Positions 1 to 11,574 of a stretch of DNA of 64,000 nucleotides are shown one piece after another. This DNA comes from Notospermus geniculatus. Its lineage: Eukaryota; Nemertea; Pilidiophora; Heteronemertea; Lineidae. The position numbers and the translations under genes were made by a program. Position 1 is the first letter of the stretch, and each line of letters opens with the position of its first letter. The stretch lies in contig NMRB01001959.1 of NCBI GenBank assembly GCA_002633025.1, forward strand, positions 1-64,000. Reading direction: 5' to 3'. The notes beneath the pieces are model-generated. The model had not been told where the DNA came from. It made no database searches and saw only the letters and a list, made by a program, of their open reading frames with translations.

Positions 1-1055
1 AGCTGCATTGTCACAAGACAGAAATCGACAAACAAGCTTGGACATCATCATACAAATGTATGATGATGTTTTGAACAAATGTATGATCGTGTGGGCGAGC
101 CTTTAAACTTCTCACTTTGGCAATTAATCCTTTCAACCAAACCAAGCTTTTCTACTCTTCATCAGTGGACTATTTAGACATTCGTCACAGCTGAAATGTT
201 ATTAAAATGCTATTATCTAAATGCTGAAATGAAGCATTATACTAAGCGGTTGAGCAGTCTCTTTTGTCCGTGATGTTCGAACGTTTTCCTTGGGGAAGTC
301 TACCTGATGATGATTTTCCATTTTCATTTTGGTAAACGTGTTTTGTCAAGGTATACGTATAAACAAACAGATAACAACGAATAACGATGAGGAGCCGAAT
401 GGACTCATTGAATGATAAATGATATCGAATACTACAGGGTCAGTCAATTGTAGCTGACAAATAGACCTAATCTGTTAAGGCTGAGTTCACAGAGAAGTAA
501 CCAAATCAGCAAGTTTTTTTGTAGTTTTTAACTAGTTACGTAATTGGAAACGGCGTTTTTATGTAGTTTGACCAGTTGTAATTAACATGAAAAAGCAATT
601 TCTCTTATTACATAACTACTGAAAGCATGAACCTGGAATAAGCTTATTCCACCTTTATGCATACGGGTCCAGATGTATTCTCTGTATACTATTGTACCAA
701 AGATTTATTTGGTGAAATTATAACTTTTTGATTGTATCCAATAAGTATATTAAATCAAATTAAATATACATGTACACCCAATATGAAATTAAAGGACATT
801 TAATTATTAATAAGTCGACTGTTGTTAGTGTTATCGAACGGATTCATTTCGTCGAGAGCAGTCCAGTCCATGAGATACTCCTTATGGGAATGCGGAATGG
901 TGGTCCTGTGGTCCCACGAATCCTTTGCAAAAATAATCCGTCTTACATGTACACTTACATGTACATGTACACCCCTCCGCATTAATTTATCTACACCTCA
1001 TTTTTTTGAATATCTTGTGAACAAATCGACCAAATTTGATCGGGTTTGTGTTATA
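1..1055. other. Intergenic, no gene seen
   Basis: AT-rich sequence with scattered tacatgta words, for example a run of three near 951-971. The short open frames overlap on both strands and show no domain, signal peptide or splice-consistent neighbour, so none is called. Confidence 0.6.
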
Positions 1056-1217
1056 TGAAATTTCCATGCATTGGTCAAATAATTCCAGCGAATTTGAGTG
1101 ATTGCTTTCACGACAACATTATGTAATAAGATTGCTCATACCACTGATATGTACCTCCCTCTGTCATTAGACTATTATGTCCAACCCGGTGAGCACATGG
1201 TCCATGGACCATTTCAT
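1056..1217. repeat. Two adjacent dispersed repeat fragments
   Basis: About 1056-1127 resembles 62041-62125 (both begin atgaaatttccatgc and both contain caacattatgtaat). About 1133-1217 reappears in inverted orientation at 46566-46650, with shared core accatggtccatggacc-type sequence and a cctccctctgtcattagac block. Both are interspersed repeats of unknown class. Confidence 0.6.
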
Positions 1218-1421
1218 TTAAAGACATGCTCTGGTTCTTCTCAAAAGCAGTACATCACTAGCTTTTACGGTCGAACCTCCAGCTCACTGCAGAATTGAAT
1301 TGTTGTAAACGGCACCCTCTTGGGTAAATTATTGAGAACCTGATCTTGTTCGGGCATGTCGGGAGCTGGTGGTTTGGGGTGGATTGTGATGGCGTCGTTG
1401 ATACATGTATAATTGGCTCAC

Positions 1422-1660
1422 TAAAGGGTGGTTTACACTAGGTTGCACCAAGTTGCAAGTTGCAGCAATCTGCAACTTGTTTCAAACTACCTGGGACGGT
1501 TTACACACAGAAAACTCGATGCAACCTCCAGCGTGATCGAGTTGCAACAAGTTGCATGCCCGTTTACACATGCAACTTTTATGAAACTTTTTGGTCTCAT
1601 CAGGTTTATGCAACAAGTTGCATGAAGTTGCATATGAAAAGTTGCATGTGTAAACGGGCC
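1422..1660. mobile_element. MITE rich in TTGCA/TGCAA
   Basis: The left end (aaagggtggtttacac...) and right end (...gtgtaaacgggcctt) form an imperfect terminal inverted repeat. The interior is full of gttgcaa/ttgcaac words. It has no coding capacity. Boundaries are approximate because the right end abuts the TTAA of the next element. Confidence 0.55.
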
Positions 1661-2052
1661 TTAAAGGGACTAGGAAACATTTTTCAAGCTTCGGTTATTA
1701 CAAAATGCTAGTCTTTCATGATAAATTCCCACCGTCAATTCACTTTTTCAATTAACTGTTAATTACTGGCACCCAGACAAATCAGTTATCACCACACCAT
1801 GGAGCATTCACAACGTCACTGGGAACCTAATCAACATCCCCCATAATAGAGTACAAGCTCGCTCTATACAAAACATACAGCGAGAGGTTCCCAGTGACGT
1901 GGTGAATTCTCCATGGTGTGGTGATGACTGATTTGTCTGCGTGCCAGTAATTAACACTTAATTGAAAAAGTGAATTGACGGTGGGAATTTATCATGAAAG
2001 ACTAGCATTTTGTAATAACCGAAGCTTGAAAAAATTTTCCTAGTCCCTTTAA
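1661..2052. mobile_element. Palindromic MITE with TTAA target duplication
   Basis: TTAA at 1661-1664 and at 2049-2052 flank a 384-bp element whose two arms are inverted copies of about 165 bp (left starts agggactaggaaaca; right ends mirror it). TTAA duplication is the hallmark of piggyBac and Kolobok transposons. The termini begin AGGG, which is closer to Kolobok-like ends, but no transposase is present, so the superfamily is inferred. Confidence 0.75.
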
Positions 2053-3429
2053 GTGACCCTTATTTTCATGTCAGATTTGATCGTTTCCAATCGATTGTGG
2101 AGTCCTGTCTTGTCCAATCCTTTTCATCCTGGTATATGTTAGGGTGATTTATATAATATTACTGAAATGAGTGCCATTTGTAAGTGTGTTAGGGCAGATA
2201 TTAGGATAGATATGCCATTCCATTGATTTGCATGAGTCTGGCTATTCTGGGCGCATTGATACACAGGACTACTTTTCGTGCGACTTCAAGTGGGGGCAAG
2301 TAGGCAAATTTCGCCTCTTTAACGTTTCACAAGATTTCTCGAGACAAAAACATTAGAATTTTTTAAAAACCTCTCCAACAAATGTTTAGTGTCCTTCCTA
2401 AAGCTGTGTGAAATTTCATCAAAATTGATGTTTCCCGTCGAGTAGATTTTGCGGGGCGATTCGACCTCATGGCCCATATGCACCACTGTGGCTTAAGCCG
2501 AAATTGAGCTTAAGTCTAACTTAAGTTCGAACTTAACTTGAAGTCGGTATGCACCAACTAAAGCTAATTAAGCTTCAAGTTATAGCTTATAATCACTCTG
2601 TTTATTTCCAGGTTTCCATGTTTCCAACTTTCCGGAAACTACAGTCAACCCCCGGCATCGTGTACCGAATGCCGGAACTGACGTTGCGTTCACGGCAATC
2701 CGTGTACCGAAGGCGGGAAACCGACGTTGCGTACACAGGTACTGAATGCCAGAAATATCGTTGTGTACACGGATTCCGTGTACCGATAGGCTACGGTACA
2801 CGGCCCTTTTCTCATTCTGCTCCGTGATCATTTTTTGCAGAGGGATCTTGCTGAAACCTTAATGGATATTTAATCATCGTTCTCACAAACTTGATTTTGA
2901 AGCAGGGCCGTATAGCTTAGCCTTTCGGGGTGCGGTTGGGGGCACGTTTTTTGCCGTTTTTTTAACGAAATCTGCATGAAAATCACGTTTTTTATTGGCT
3001 CTGAGGGTGCTGCTCACTGGCCCCTGCCCCCCGTCTGCTAGCTGCGGCGATGTGAAACAATCGTTTCTCCTTCTAATGTTTGTTTGTTCTTGATAAAATT
3101 TCCGATTAGGCCTATGATAGGCTTTGGAGGAATATTGTGTGTTTGTTTAGTAGTTTTACACCTCGTTAACCGAACACCCATAGGCCGATAATAGAGGTCC
3201 GCGGTGATGATGATGAAACCTTTGAAGTGCGTTCGCTGTTTCTCCCGTCAATATAATTCCTAAGTAGGCCCGCAACTCTGCAACTATGCCTACTGTAAAA
3301 ACTGTCTATCAAAAAATGAACCTAACCTCTGCATTCATCGCCAGCCGAGAAAAGTGGGGCTGATGTGAAATTTTTTACGTAGAAACGTTTTTCCCCCAAA
3401 ATACAAAGAACGAAATCAAATGTGAAATT
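2053..3429. other. Intergenic with short repeats
   Basis: No gene seen. Around 2485-2570 is a cluster of cttaagt/acttaag words. 2640-2815 holds an imperfect repeat built on gtgtaccga...gccgg units; a related ccggcattcggttcacga motif occurs near 8682. Confidence 0.5.
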
Positions 3430-3490
3430 TGGAAAAAAAGTGTCACGAGTGGGATTCGAACCAGTGACCCTGTGATCAGTAGACAAGCAT
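3430..3490 (-). repeat. tRNA-like sequence, 3' half (B box)
   Basis: On the minus strand this reads as the 3' half of a tRNA-derived sequence: anticodon-arm region, then the B-box consensus ggttcgaatcc, then a T-run. The plus-strand word tcagtagacaagc at its right edge (about 3477-3489) is repeated exactly at 8377-8389, next to the matching 5' half. The two halves look like one tRNA-like unit split by the 4.9-kb insertion between them. The T-stem pairs poorly, so it is more likely a SINE or pseudo-tRNA than a functional gene. Confidence 0.6.
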
Positions 3491-4330
3491 AACTGATCCA
3501 AATTTTTGGTTACTCTTTCTATAGATTATTTTAAACACGACGTTTCTACCAGTCTTCCCTGGTCGTTGTCAAGTGTACAACTGAATCAAAGTGAAGTTGA
3601 GTCTACATAACAGTGTTTTTACAGAAATACAGTATTAATGACACAATTGTGCAGTAAAACAATTGGGTCTTATGCAGAGTCACAGATTCATGTGTTGACA
3701 AGTACATGTAGGTAAATAAACAGAGTGATTATATGATCAGGCTATCATTCATATGCTGAAGGAATGAATAGTCCAGTGTCTCTATTGAGTTTGGGTTTGT
3801 GTCTCTTGATTTGAATGGCCTCCATCAGTTTTCTTTGGTAAAGCTTTTGTTGCTGTTTGTTTAAGACAACTGTCCTTTGCCATTCCACCCTGTGACCCGT
3901 GTTTGTATAGTGTTCGTACACAGCTGATTTAGGGTCCTTTTGGTGCTCACAAATTCTCATGGACTGCTTGAAAGGCATTTTAGAAAGGGTTCGAATAACT
4001 AATCCAACTTTTTGGTTACTCTTTCTAGATTTATTTTTACTCAATAGAGACACTGGACTATTCATTCCTTCAGCATACGATAGCCTGATCATATAATCAC
4101 TCTGTTTATTTACCTACTTGTCAACACATGAACCTGTGACTCTGCATAAGACCCAATTGTTTTACTGCACAATTGTTTCATTAATACTTTATTTCTGTAA
4201 AAACACTGTTATGTAGACTCAACTTCACTTTGATTCAGTTGTACACTTGACAACGACCAGGGAAGACTGGTAGAAACGCCGTGTTTAAAAATAAATCTAG
4301 AAAGAGTAACCAAAAAGTTGGATTAGTTAA
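3491..4330. mobile_element. Penelope-like element, two 3' ends tail-out
   Basis: Arms at about 3500-3790 and 4040-4320 are inverted copies of the same 3' coding end and 3' UTR, pointing outwards. Minus-strand coding between them (about 4030 down to 3745) ends in a GIY-YIG-type tail: a KSAVYEHYTNTGH stretch, then KRHKPKLNRDTG, then a stop at 3745-3747. This is the usual C-terminal endonuclease region of Penelope-like retroelements. Outside both 3' UTRs the sequence continues into the same internal coding word (tctagaaagagtaacc), which fits the tandem, LTR-like joins typical of Penelope elements. Reading frames are truncated, so the copies are dead. Confidence 0.75.
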
Positions 4331-5937
4331 TTCTCATGGGGCGGGGTCTGCAAGTTTCACCTACATAACATTGTCCACAAGAGGTGGATTTCAAACTCGA
4401 TTTGTGAAGTAAATAAGGATGGGATTTTACTGAATTCACTCGGAAATGGTGTATCGACGGTAGCTCAACAACACCGGAATACAATATTGCGGATTTTCGT
4501 GTTGGTTTGTGAATTATCAGCGGCGCACGGAATTCCGTGCGGGAATTGCTCCACAGGGAATGTATTGGGCAATCTGAGACTCTGTATGCGCGCTATGTAA
4601 AAGTCAGTTTGTAAAAGCAAAAGCGCAGCATCAGATTCAGAGTCCCAGTTACTGACTCTGAGACTACCAGGTCCCCTGCCAGTGATAGATTTTTAGCTCT
4701 TCGGTCCAGTTGTCCACCGGGCAAGTGCTCTTTTGCAATTGGTTGCCCGTGTTGCTTTTTGAGTTGCCCGCAAATGGTTTTTCAATGGAAAAACGATGAT
4801 TCTTTACTTGTCCGCAGGACAACCACTTCTGGACTTTCACTTGTCCGTATCAAAATTCACTTGCCCCGGGCACCAGCCCAACAGGACAAGTGCTTAAATC
4901 GATCAATGCCTGCCCTTGGTTTTCTCGGCAAAGGTCTTGAAGAATGAAGGATTTCATATAGGCCTAGGCCTAGGCCTACAGTGTAATCATGTTCAATGAG
5001 CTCCATTTCTGTCCTCGGTTTCTGGAAGTTTTTGTTGCCGTGTGGCGTGTTTCATGGTTTTCCCAACTTCCAGTTCCATGACTTCTTTGAATAAATGAAC
5101 GTAAATTAATAAGATCTAGGCCTAGGAAGGTGTGTTACCATGGTTATATATTAGGCTACACGATGATGGCCCATACGAATGCCATAGGCCTAGATCACTG
5201 GGCCGAAATCACATGTAGCTACGAAGCTACATGTAGGCCTATGTGCATGTGCATAGCATGTGCATCTGACTGCACACTGCATGGCATGATTGGGGCATCG
5301 CCGGTTGCTAGCCTCTTAACATGCTAAACTTCAGAGTTATTCACTCTAAAGTACGGTACAATCACACAGAAACACTCGGTCAGTCGTTTATTACCTTTTA
5401 TCGAGCCACCTTGTCAAGATTTAACGAAAAAAGTCCATCGTCATCTGGCACGTCTGGTCATGGCCGTTCATATCACATGGCGAATTGTACATTCTTGGTT
5501 TGTTAGGGTTAGGAATAGCTTGGGAACAATCGACGTCATCTTCGGAGGTACTCGGCTACATTCGGGCGGCCATCGGGGAAAACGCTAATTTCTGGGGGAA
5601 AGAGTGATATTTCTCTATAAAGACCTGAAAGAAATTTAAAGAAAACATCACTGCNTGCATCATCGGGGCCAGTGTTTTGAGCGTATTATACACCGCTACA
5701 GTAGCAATCAGAATGGGTGCTGACATCTGTTGGGAATACAAGTAAGCTCCTTGTGAGCACGCCTCTGATGTTATCAGCACGGTCGTTGCATCATCGAGGC
5801 CAGTGTTTTGAGCGTATACACACCGCTAGTAGCAACGTCGGATGTTAAAATACCCGTAGTTTAGATACAAGCCTACGTATACATAGAATATAAGTCGTTT
5901 TAGGTTTTTGCGGGAAATACGCGCCATAATTGGCACC
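4331..5937. other. Intergenic, no gene seen
   Basis: 4690-4900 carries several acttgtcc/ggcaagtg words resembling a degenerate inverted repeat. A ggcctaggcctaggcctac run lies near 4962. A 30-bp block (catcggggccagtgttttgagcg-like) at about 5660 recurs at about 5790 as a direct repeat 130 bp apart. One ambiguous base lies near 5655. Confidence 0.5.
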
Positions 5938-6250
5938 TTAGAGGGTTTTGAGGGTATCCTGCTTGGAAAACACAACATAAATGTTGGCTAAATTGGTTAT
6001 GAGCCGTTTCACCTTATGAGATGTGCTTCCAACATATGGGATGGTGATCATGAGAGGGGCTCTGCTTTTTATATTTTCCCTCTGTCTTGCATGGTTGTTT
6101 ATAGTCCTATGAACTGTCTTTTCCACTATATCCTTGGGATAACCATTGTAGGTTATGAACGCCTGTTTGATATGATCAAGTTCCAGTTGAAGGTATTGGG
6201 GGGAGCATATGTTGAGTGCACGGCGGGTAAGAGTTTGTATAATTCCCAGA
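5938..6250 (-). pseudogene. Penelope-like reverse transcriptase, C-terminal fragment
   Basis: The minus-strand frame of about 104 codons includes YLQLELDHIKQAFITYNGYP and, further on, PLMITIPYVGSTSHKVKRL, followed by an SKQDTLKTL tail. These are recognisable as the part of Penelope-like elements between the RT thumb and the GIY-YIG endonuclease. It lacks the catalytic RT motifs and the endonuclease, and joins head-to-head with a plus-strand 3' end at about 6250. It is a rearranged, inactive copy. Confidence 0.75.
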
Positions 6251-6430
6251 CCCAACTCAATAGAGACACTGGACTATTCATTCCTTCAGCATACGATAGC
6301 CTGATCATATAATCACTCCGTTTATTTACCTACTTGTCAACACATGAACCTGTGACTCTGCATAAGACCCAATTGTTTCATTCTGTAAAAACACTGTTAT
6401 GTAGACTCAACTTCACTTGATTCAGTTGTA
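6251..6430 (+). mobile_element. Penelope-like element 3' end
   Basis: Plus-strand copy of the same 3' terminus as at 4040-4250. It encodes the last codons (NRDTGLFIPSAYDSLII, then stop) and the 3' UTR. It starts at nearly the same breakpoint (after actc) as the 4040 copy, so the same joint recurs. Confidence 0.75.
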
Positions 6431-8304
6431 CACGGGTGTCTATAATCCGGTCGGTAGCCTATATGATATCGATACGATATACCACACGTACGGCCTACAG
6501 TGTGTAGCAACCAGTATGCATACATTTGCACATAGGCTACATGCACACAATCCACCCTGCTGGTCATCGATTGACGGAATAAGCCGCATTGTTACGATTG
6601 TACAATAGCAATAGGATTTCCGCTGTGTGCCACTCCTAACCAGGGATTCTCAGTGTTGTCGCTAACGAATCTGATAGACGGGTGTTGAAGTATTACAGCC
6701 GGTGGCGCGCGTAGCGCGAGCGATAGCGAGCAGCGGGGGGGGGAGCGCGAGGGGGTCTCCCCCTCTCAATTAGAAAAAAAATCAACTCACATGACCCTAG
6801 ATGCAATTTCCTGGCATTTTAGACCCCGAAAACTAGTTCCGTACGCCTCCCAATGCGGCCGAAAACTGCTGTAAAACTTCGTGACAACAGCCGCGATGAG
6901 AGCGACCTCTGAGGGAAATGGTCCGAGGGAAATAGGCCTAGCGGAAGCCGGCCAAAGGCCGGCTCAGGGAGTAAGTCCCCCTCGCGCGAAAAAATTTTGG
7001 AAATGGAGGATAAAAGACCTTATTTCCCGGAATCTGCGATCAAAAATCGAACTGAGCGGCGGCCATTACACGTGTTACAAGGAAGTCACCTGGCACGCCA
7101 AAAAATACTGACGGAAATTGTCGATCGAATGGCCGAGTGTGTGACGTCAGAAGCTGTGCCAAATATGGTCACAGTTACGCTACTATTCCACTCATCACTG
7201 TTCATGACTGGACTTGATTGAACAATCAGAAAGAAGGGCGCGAACATGGCGCGTAGAGACGTGAATACATGTGGATTGCGCATAAATTGTTGATTTTCGT
7301 GGCTGGCGTGTCTGTCGGAGGGAGAGCGGACGTATTCCCGCGTTCATGGCGATTTCGTCAGTTAGTGGGCGATTCGGAGACTGACTTTCGGGCTGGTATA
7401 GGATAAGAAAGGGGCACTAATGGGCCCCCCTGAGGTAATGTACTGTAGTATGTAGCATGCATTGTTGCACGGGGTTGGTATTGTTCGCGGTCCACTGTTG
7501 GGTGCTGGGGAATATGGGCAGGCAAAATGATGAGAAATCTTTATACAATGGATGGTTTGAATAATCTAAGATGGCACTAGATCTTCTGTGATAATTACAT
7601 ACACTGAATGGGTTCCGAAGACATCGTGAAGGGTTAGGCGACGGAGTTTTTGCCTAATATTCAGTCCCCACGTGGGACTTTCAGATCAATAGAATACAAC
7701 CACTTCTGTTTACTTTAAAAACTTTTTTGGTTCAACTGTTTTTTCAGCCGGGTAGACAGATGTTATCAGCCGGGTATTTTACCCGGCTCCCGGCTATTAA
7801 CGACAAGCCTGGATTCTAAAGTTCTACCAATTTTGTGAAATCATGTCAATGTTGGGAGATGTGGCTGGGTTAATTGGCAAGACGTTTGCCCTGGACTGCC
7901 TGTCCATATGCATGCATGGGCCGTCATACACTGATATTGCACACGTCATAGAAATGTGCGTTCTGCACATTCTTCAGGGCAAAGAGCGGTGGTATTGGAG
8001 AGTGTACACAACTTTCGTGACGTTGCATTTTGTGCGTATCGATTTTTCATCGCTTTTTTCAACAAATATTCCAACTTTTTTCTCTCGGAACAACGTTGCC
8101 GATCCTATTTTATGAAAATGAACTTTGTTTTGACGGCGAACAATACACATAAAGATGCTCCCTTTGTTGATTTCTGGTCCTCAACTAGTTCCAATGCCTC
8201 CAGCATAATCATGCGTTTAGGACTAAGCCACGTGACCTCGACCTCACGATCCGCAATAGACCTCGAATGACATATCCCGCCTAGCGGCGGGTCCCGGGAT
8301 CATT
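6431..8304. other. Intergenic repeats, no gene seen
   Basis: gggtgtctataatccg near 6434 also occurs at about 9891, next to the 42-bp minisatellite. 6700-6770 is a GC-rich block of gcgcgagcgatagcgag-type words, a G-run, then gggggtctccccc. 6940-6965 has the hairpin gccggccaaaggccggc. Short open frames at 6881-7221 and 7843-8270 have no recognisable domain. Confidence 0.5.
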
Positions 8305-8376
8305 GCGTCTAGAAAGAGTAACCAAAAAGTTGGATCAGTTATTCGAAACCTTTCTAAAAATGCATTTCAAGCAGTT
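8305..8376 (+). mobile_element. Penelope-like endonuclease-region fragment
   Basis: Begins with the same tctagaaagagtaacc word as the junctions at 3520 and 4300. It continues through codons matching the minus-strand coding at 3960-4030 (gttggatcagttattcgaaacc...). It ends abruptly at the 13-bp word tcagtagacaagc that marks the right edge of the 4.9-kb composite. Confidence 0.7.
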
Positions 8377-8425
8377 CAGTAGACAAGCACTCTATCAACT
8401 GAGCTAACCGGCCTTCGTTCCCAGC
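8377..8425 (-). repeat. tRNA-like sequence, 5' half (A box)
   Basis: The minus strand reads ggttagctcagttgatagag, an A-box-type D-arm, then the start of an anticodon arm. It shares tcagtagacaagc with 3477-3489 and is complementary in content to that 3' half. Together they read as one interrupted tRNA-like unit. Confidence 0.6.
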
Positions 8426-8903
8426 CGGTGAAGATAGTCAAACATAGGCTAGGGGGGAATGAATTCATTGGCTGCTCAATTGCTAGGCCTAACCCTAACC
8501 CGGCAGTCCTTCCGTTCCCTATCATTCCCAAACTCCACAAACTAGCCCAGGCACAAAGGCCCATTGTGGCGCGCGGACCCTGCGAATTGCACGGGCAAGA
8601 AAAAATAGATGCGAGTCAAATGGCGCGCTTGGCAGAAGTCGTATTTGATTGGTCGAAATTTTCCGTGGACGAAACGACACTTCCGGCATTCGGTTCACGA
8701 TGCCGTGTAAATAACCACTTCGTACTCGGCTATTTAAATCCGTGAACGTTGTTTTCCGGCCTGTCCTTCGCGAGAAGACCCATTGATTTATGATGTAAGG
8801 TACCAACAAGTAAGAGAAAACCAGTGTTTTATTTATTTGAAGTTTTCGATACAAACACAGCCACGTCGTCATGTCAAAAAAGGAAAAAATATCAGACTAT
8901 ATA
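8426..8903. other. Intergenic, no gene seen
   Basis: Open frames on both strands overlap and lack domains. A ccggcattcggttcacga word at about 8682 is related to the repeat block at 2640-2815. Confidence 0.45.
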
Positions 8904-9863
8904 CAGGGCTCGAAAATAAGGTTTTAAGGCCTGGAGCTAAAAACAGCTTCCGACTATTGAAAATATATGCTCTCTCCGGAGCTGTTTCTAATCCCTCTGA
9001 AGCTAAATATATTTGAGCCAATCCGCCATTATCACCTTGGGTTGGCTTGATGCACTCTTTGAAAATGAAGAAATAAAATAAATTTGTCAATATGACTGTC
9101 AGGTCACTGGTGAAGTTTGTAGTCCAAGTGAATGTGTTAGCATTAAGCTTCTGCCATCTTCAACCATGAAGGGTTAATTCGTCCTACGTAGCCTACACAA
9201 GGCGAAGGCTAGACCTTTGATAATATTCAAACACAGATCTAGAGTTTGCATACCTCTACTTATTTATAGGCCTATTTCAATCATCCAGCTCCCCACACAA
9301 CAAGCCTTGAGTCAGAGCAGTAGCAGACGACAATCAGAACTCTGCTGTCAGAGATCAAAAGGATGCCACGTGCCACTTGTGTTTATGACCCGTCAATCAC
9401 TCAATTCCAAGAACTGCTGCGTTGGCATTGACGACCGTCTGACCCATGGAACTTGCTGAATGTTTGATAAGACACCTGTAGGTCAACATACATTGAATCA
9501 CTACCAACTTGAGGTGAGATGGACTTCTCGAGATGGAGTTCTCACTGCTGAATGAGAGATGCGCGACGAACTGCGCAGTTCACCGCTCTGAAGCAAGCAT
9601 GGTCGGCAGCGGGTTTTTAGCGCCAAACAGCTGATCATGTTGGTCTTGCAGGGATTACTGACTGAGAGAATGTTTGGTTTGTGTGAGGAAAGATTCGTTC
9701 ACAACATGACCAGTGTGATTCAGTACACTGCATAAATTAATCAGCCAGATGAGCCTGGCGCTATTTATAGCGCCAGACAACCCAGGTTTTGACCTGCGTC
9801 TGGCGCTGTTGTGTGGTTGCTAGGCGCAAAAGCGCCGGAGCGCTGGACTATTTTCGAGCCCTG
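8904..9863. mobile_element. Non-autonomous hAT-like transposon
   Basis: The inverted ends read cagggctcgaaaata... at 8904 and ...tattttcgagccctg at 9863, a hAT-type CAGGG terminus. Flanking 8-mers (actatata and atatataa) overlap only partly, so the expected 8-bp duplication is not clean. The 960-bp interior has no transposase. Near the right end (9754-9845) are several ggcgct/agcgcc hairpins. Confidence 0.65.
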
Positions 9864-10217
9864 ATATATAATGGTGAAAGGCAATACGCGGGTGTCTATA
9901 ATCCGAAGATCGAAGATGGATGACTTCTATAATCCGATGACCCACTATAAAACGATGACCCCACGTACTATAATCCGATGACCCAACTATAAAACGATGA
10001 CCCCACGTACTATAATCCGATGTCAATGACCCAACTACATGTATAAAACGATGACCCCACGTACTATAATCCGATGACCCAACTATAAAACGATGACCCC
10101 ACGTACTATAATCCGATGACCCAACTATAAAACGATGACCCCACGTACTATAATCCGATGACCCTACTATAAAACGATGACCCCATGTACTATACACAAT
10201 TCGATGACCCGACATTT
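9864..10217. repeat. 42-bp minisatellite, about 6-7 units
   Basis: From 9927 the unit ctataatccgatgaccca + actataaaacgatgacccca repeats with a 42-bp period; one unit (about 10010-10063) carries a 12-bp insertion. Each unit consists of two similar halves (ctataatccgatga and ctataaaacgatga). Because 42 is divisible by 3 the array stays open as a 14-residue repeat on the minus strand, which is a by-product and not evidence of a gene. Confidence 0.85.
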
Positions 10218-10824
10218 CACCTGGACAAACGTGAAGTTAGATTGAAGGTAGTAAAATTAATGGTAAAATCCACTCTGTTGGTTGATGTTTGTAGAGGGGG
10301 AAGAGTAAAGTACATACGAAATAAAATGCTGATAAAAACCTTTTGGTCAGAAGTGTGAAAAGGGCTAAACAAACAGACCTACGAGCATATACTAAGTACA
10401 CCCTTAATCAAAAGTAAATGCACAGCTAATAAACTTAAATATTTCCCAAAATCTTCAGCGGATCAACCTTTGCTTTTTACGGCAATTACTTAGGGCATCA
10501 AGACACATTTTGAGACCAAAAATATCATGAACTTGCACGAGTTGTATTTTTGACAAAAGTTTGAAATTTCCATAAAAAAGTGTGATTTTCAATCGCATAT
10601 TTTTTAGAAGTGAAACCAACGTCACTTTAAAGCCTGTTTGTTTCCCAGCAAAATTATTTTTTCAGGTTTAAAAAATTCCGTGGTGAACATAAGTTACAGA
10701 GCATTTTCCAAAATGAATTTCGTCCGGTTTTCCAGTCAAGTCAGGGCTATTCCTTCCGTCTCATTTAGATCTACCCAGCCTGCTGAATATTGTGAATAGG
10801 CCTATTCATGNTGCCTTACCTCTG
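10218..10824. other. Intergenic with transposon end fragment
   Basis: gtacacccttaatcaaaagtaaat near 10397 matches the terminus of the TA-flanked element at 62287-63327, so a partial copy of that family starts here. No matching right end was seen. One ambiguous base is at 10811. Confidence 0.5.
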
Positions 10825-11067
10825 CAAGTTGAGCAAGCTTTTACAAAAGCCATTCAAACCAATGTGAAAACTGACCACAGGCCTGGGAACCACTGATTCA
10901 CCCACAATAACTCAATCAAACTATACACTGAGAGTACATTTCACATGAATTACCCTCAATTGGAATGTTGTTAGGACGCATGACATGAGGGTCATTTGTC
11001 CAACCATTCTACTATTGGGTGCATGTGTGATGTCATGTATGGGCGGTATTTTCCGCCAAAAAGGGAT

Positions 11068-11330
11068 ATGTTCAAAGAGGGAAGTCCAAAAAGGGAAGTC
11101 CAACGAGGGAATATTTCTACGTTGTTTCCATTAGACATCACAGAGGGAAGTTCAAATTGGGAAGTTCAAAGTGGGATGTTCAAAGTGGGAAGTTCAAATT
11201 GGGAAGTTCAAAGTGGGATGTTCAAAGTGGGATGTTCAAAGTGGGATGTTCAAACTGGGATGTTCAAAGCGGGATGTTCAAACTGGGATGTTCAAACTGG
11301 GATGTTCAAACTGGGAGGTTCACATAGGGT
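11068..11330. repeat. 15-bp minisatellite, left arm
   Basis: About 17 units of a 15-bp repeat alternating gggaagttcaaattg and gggatgttcaaagtg variants. It forms a spurious open frame of 5-residue repeats on the plus strand. The complementary array resumes at 12236-12284, before the N run. Confidence 0.85.
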
Positions 11331-11574
11331 AGTAAGGAATAGTATTTAAGTCATTCATCTAAAATAAACTAAACACATCCCCCGCACCTGCGCACGGCTA
11401 CAAAATTTTGTCAACAAAAAGCATAATTGCACTGTTTCATTATGGTGTGGGGGATGAAGGCATGGCCTCGTAGCTGGTCTGCCGAATGCGAGGATTGTGT
11501 GTGTAATGTGCATAGGCGTGGGCCGAGCAGTATAGGCCTACATGTAGACAGCTGTACACTTCTTACCACCGGTG

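Noticed and set aside
4035-4092. N-terminal part of the minus-strand Penelope frame
   Set aside because: It is the antisense of the plus-strand 3' end in the right arm; real coding begins at about 4030.
9820-10215. 131-codon minus-strand frame with a 14-residue repeat
   Set aside because: The 42-bp minisatellite is divisible by three, so it stays open by arithmetic; no start context or domain.
10996-11349. 117-codon frame with VQSGMFK-type repeats
   Set aside because: Translation of the 15-bp minisatellite arm.
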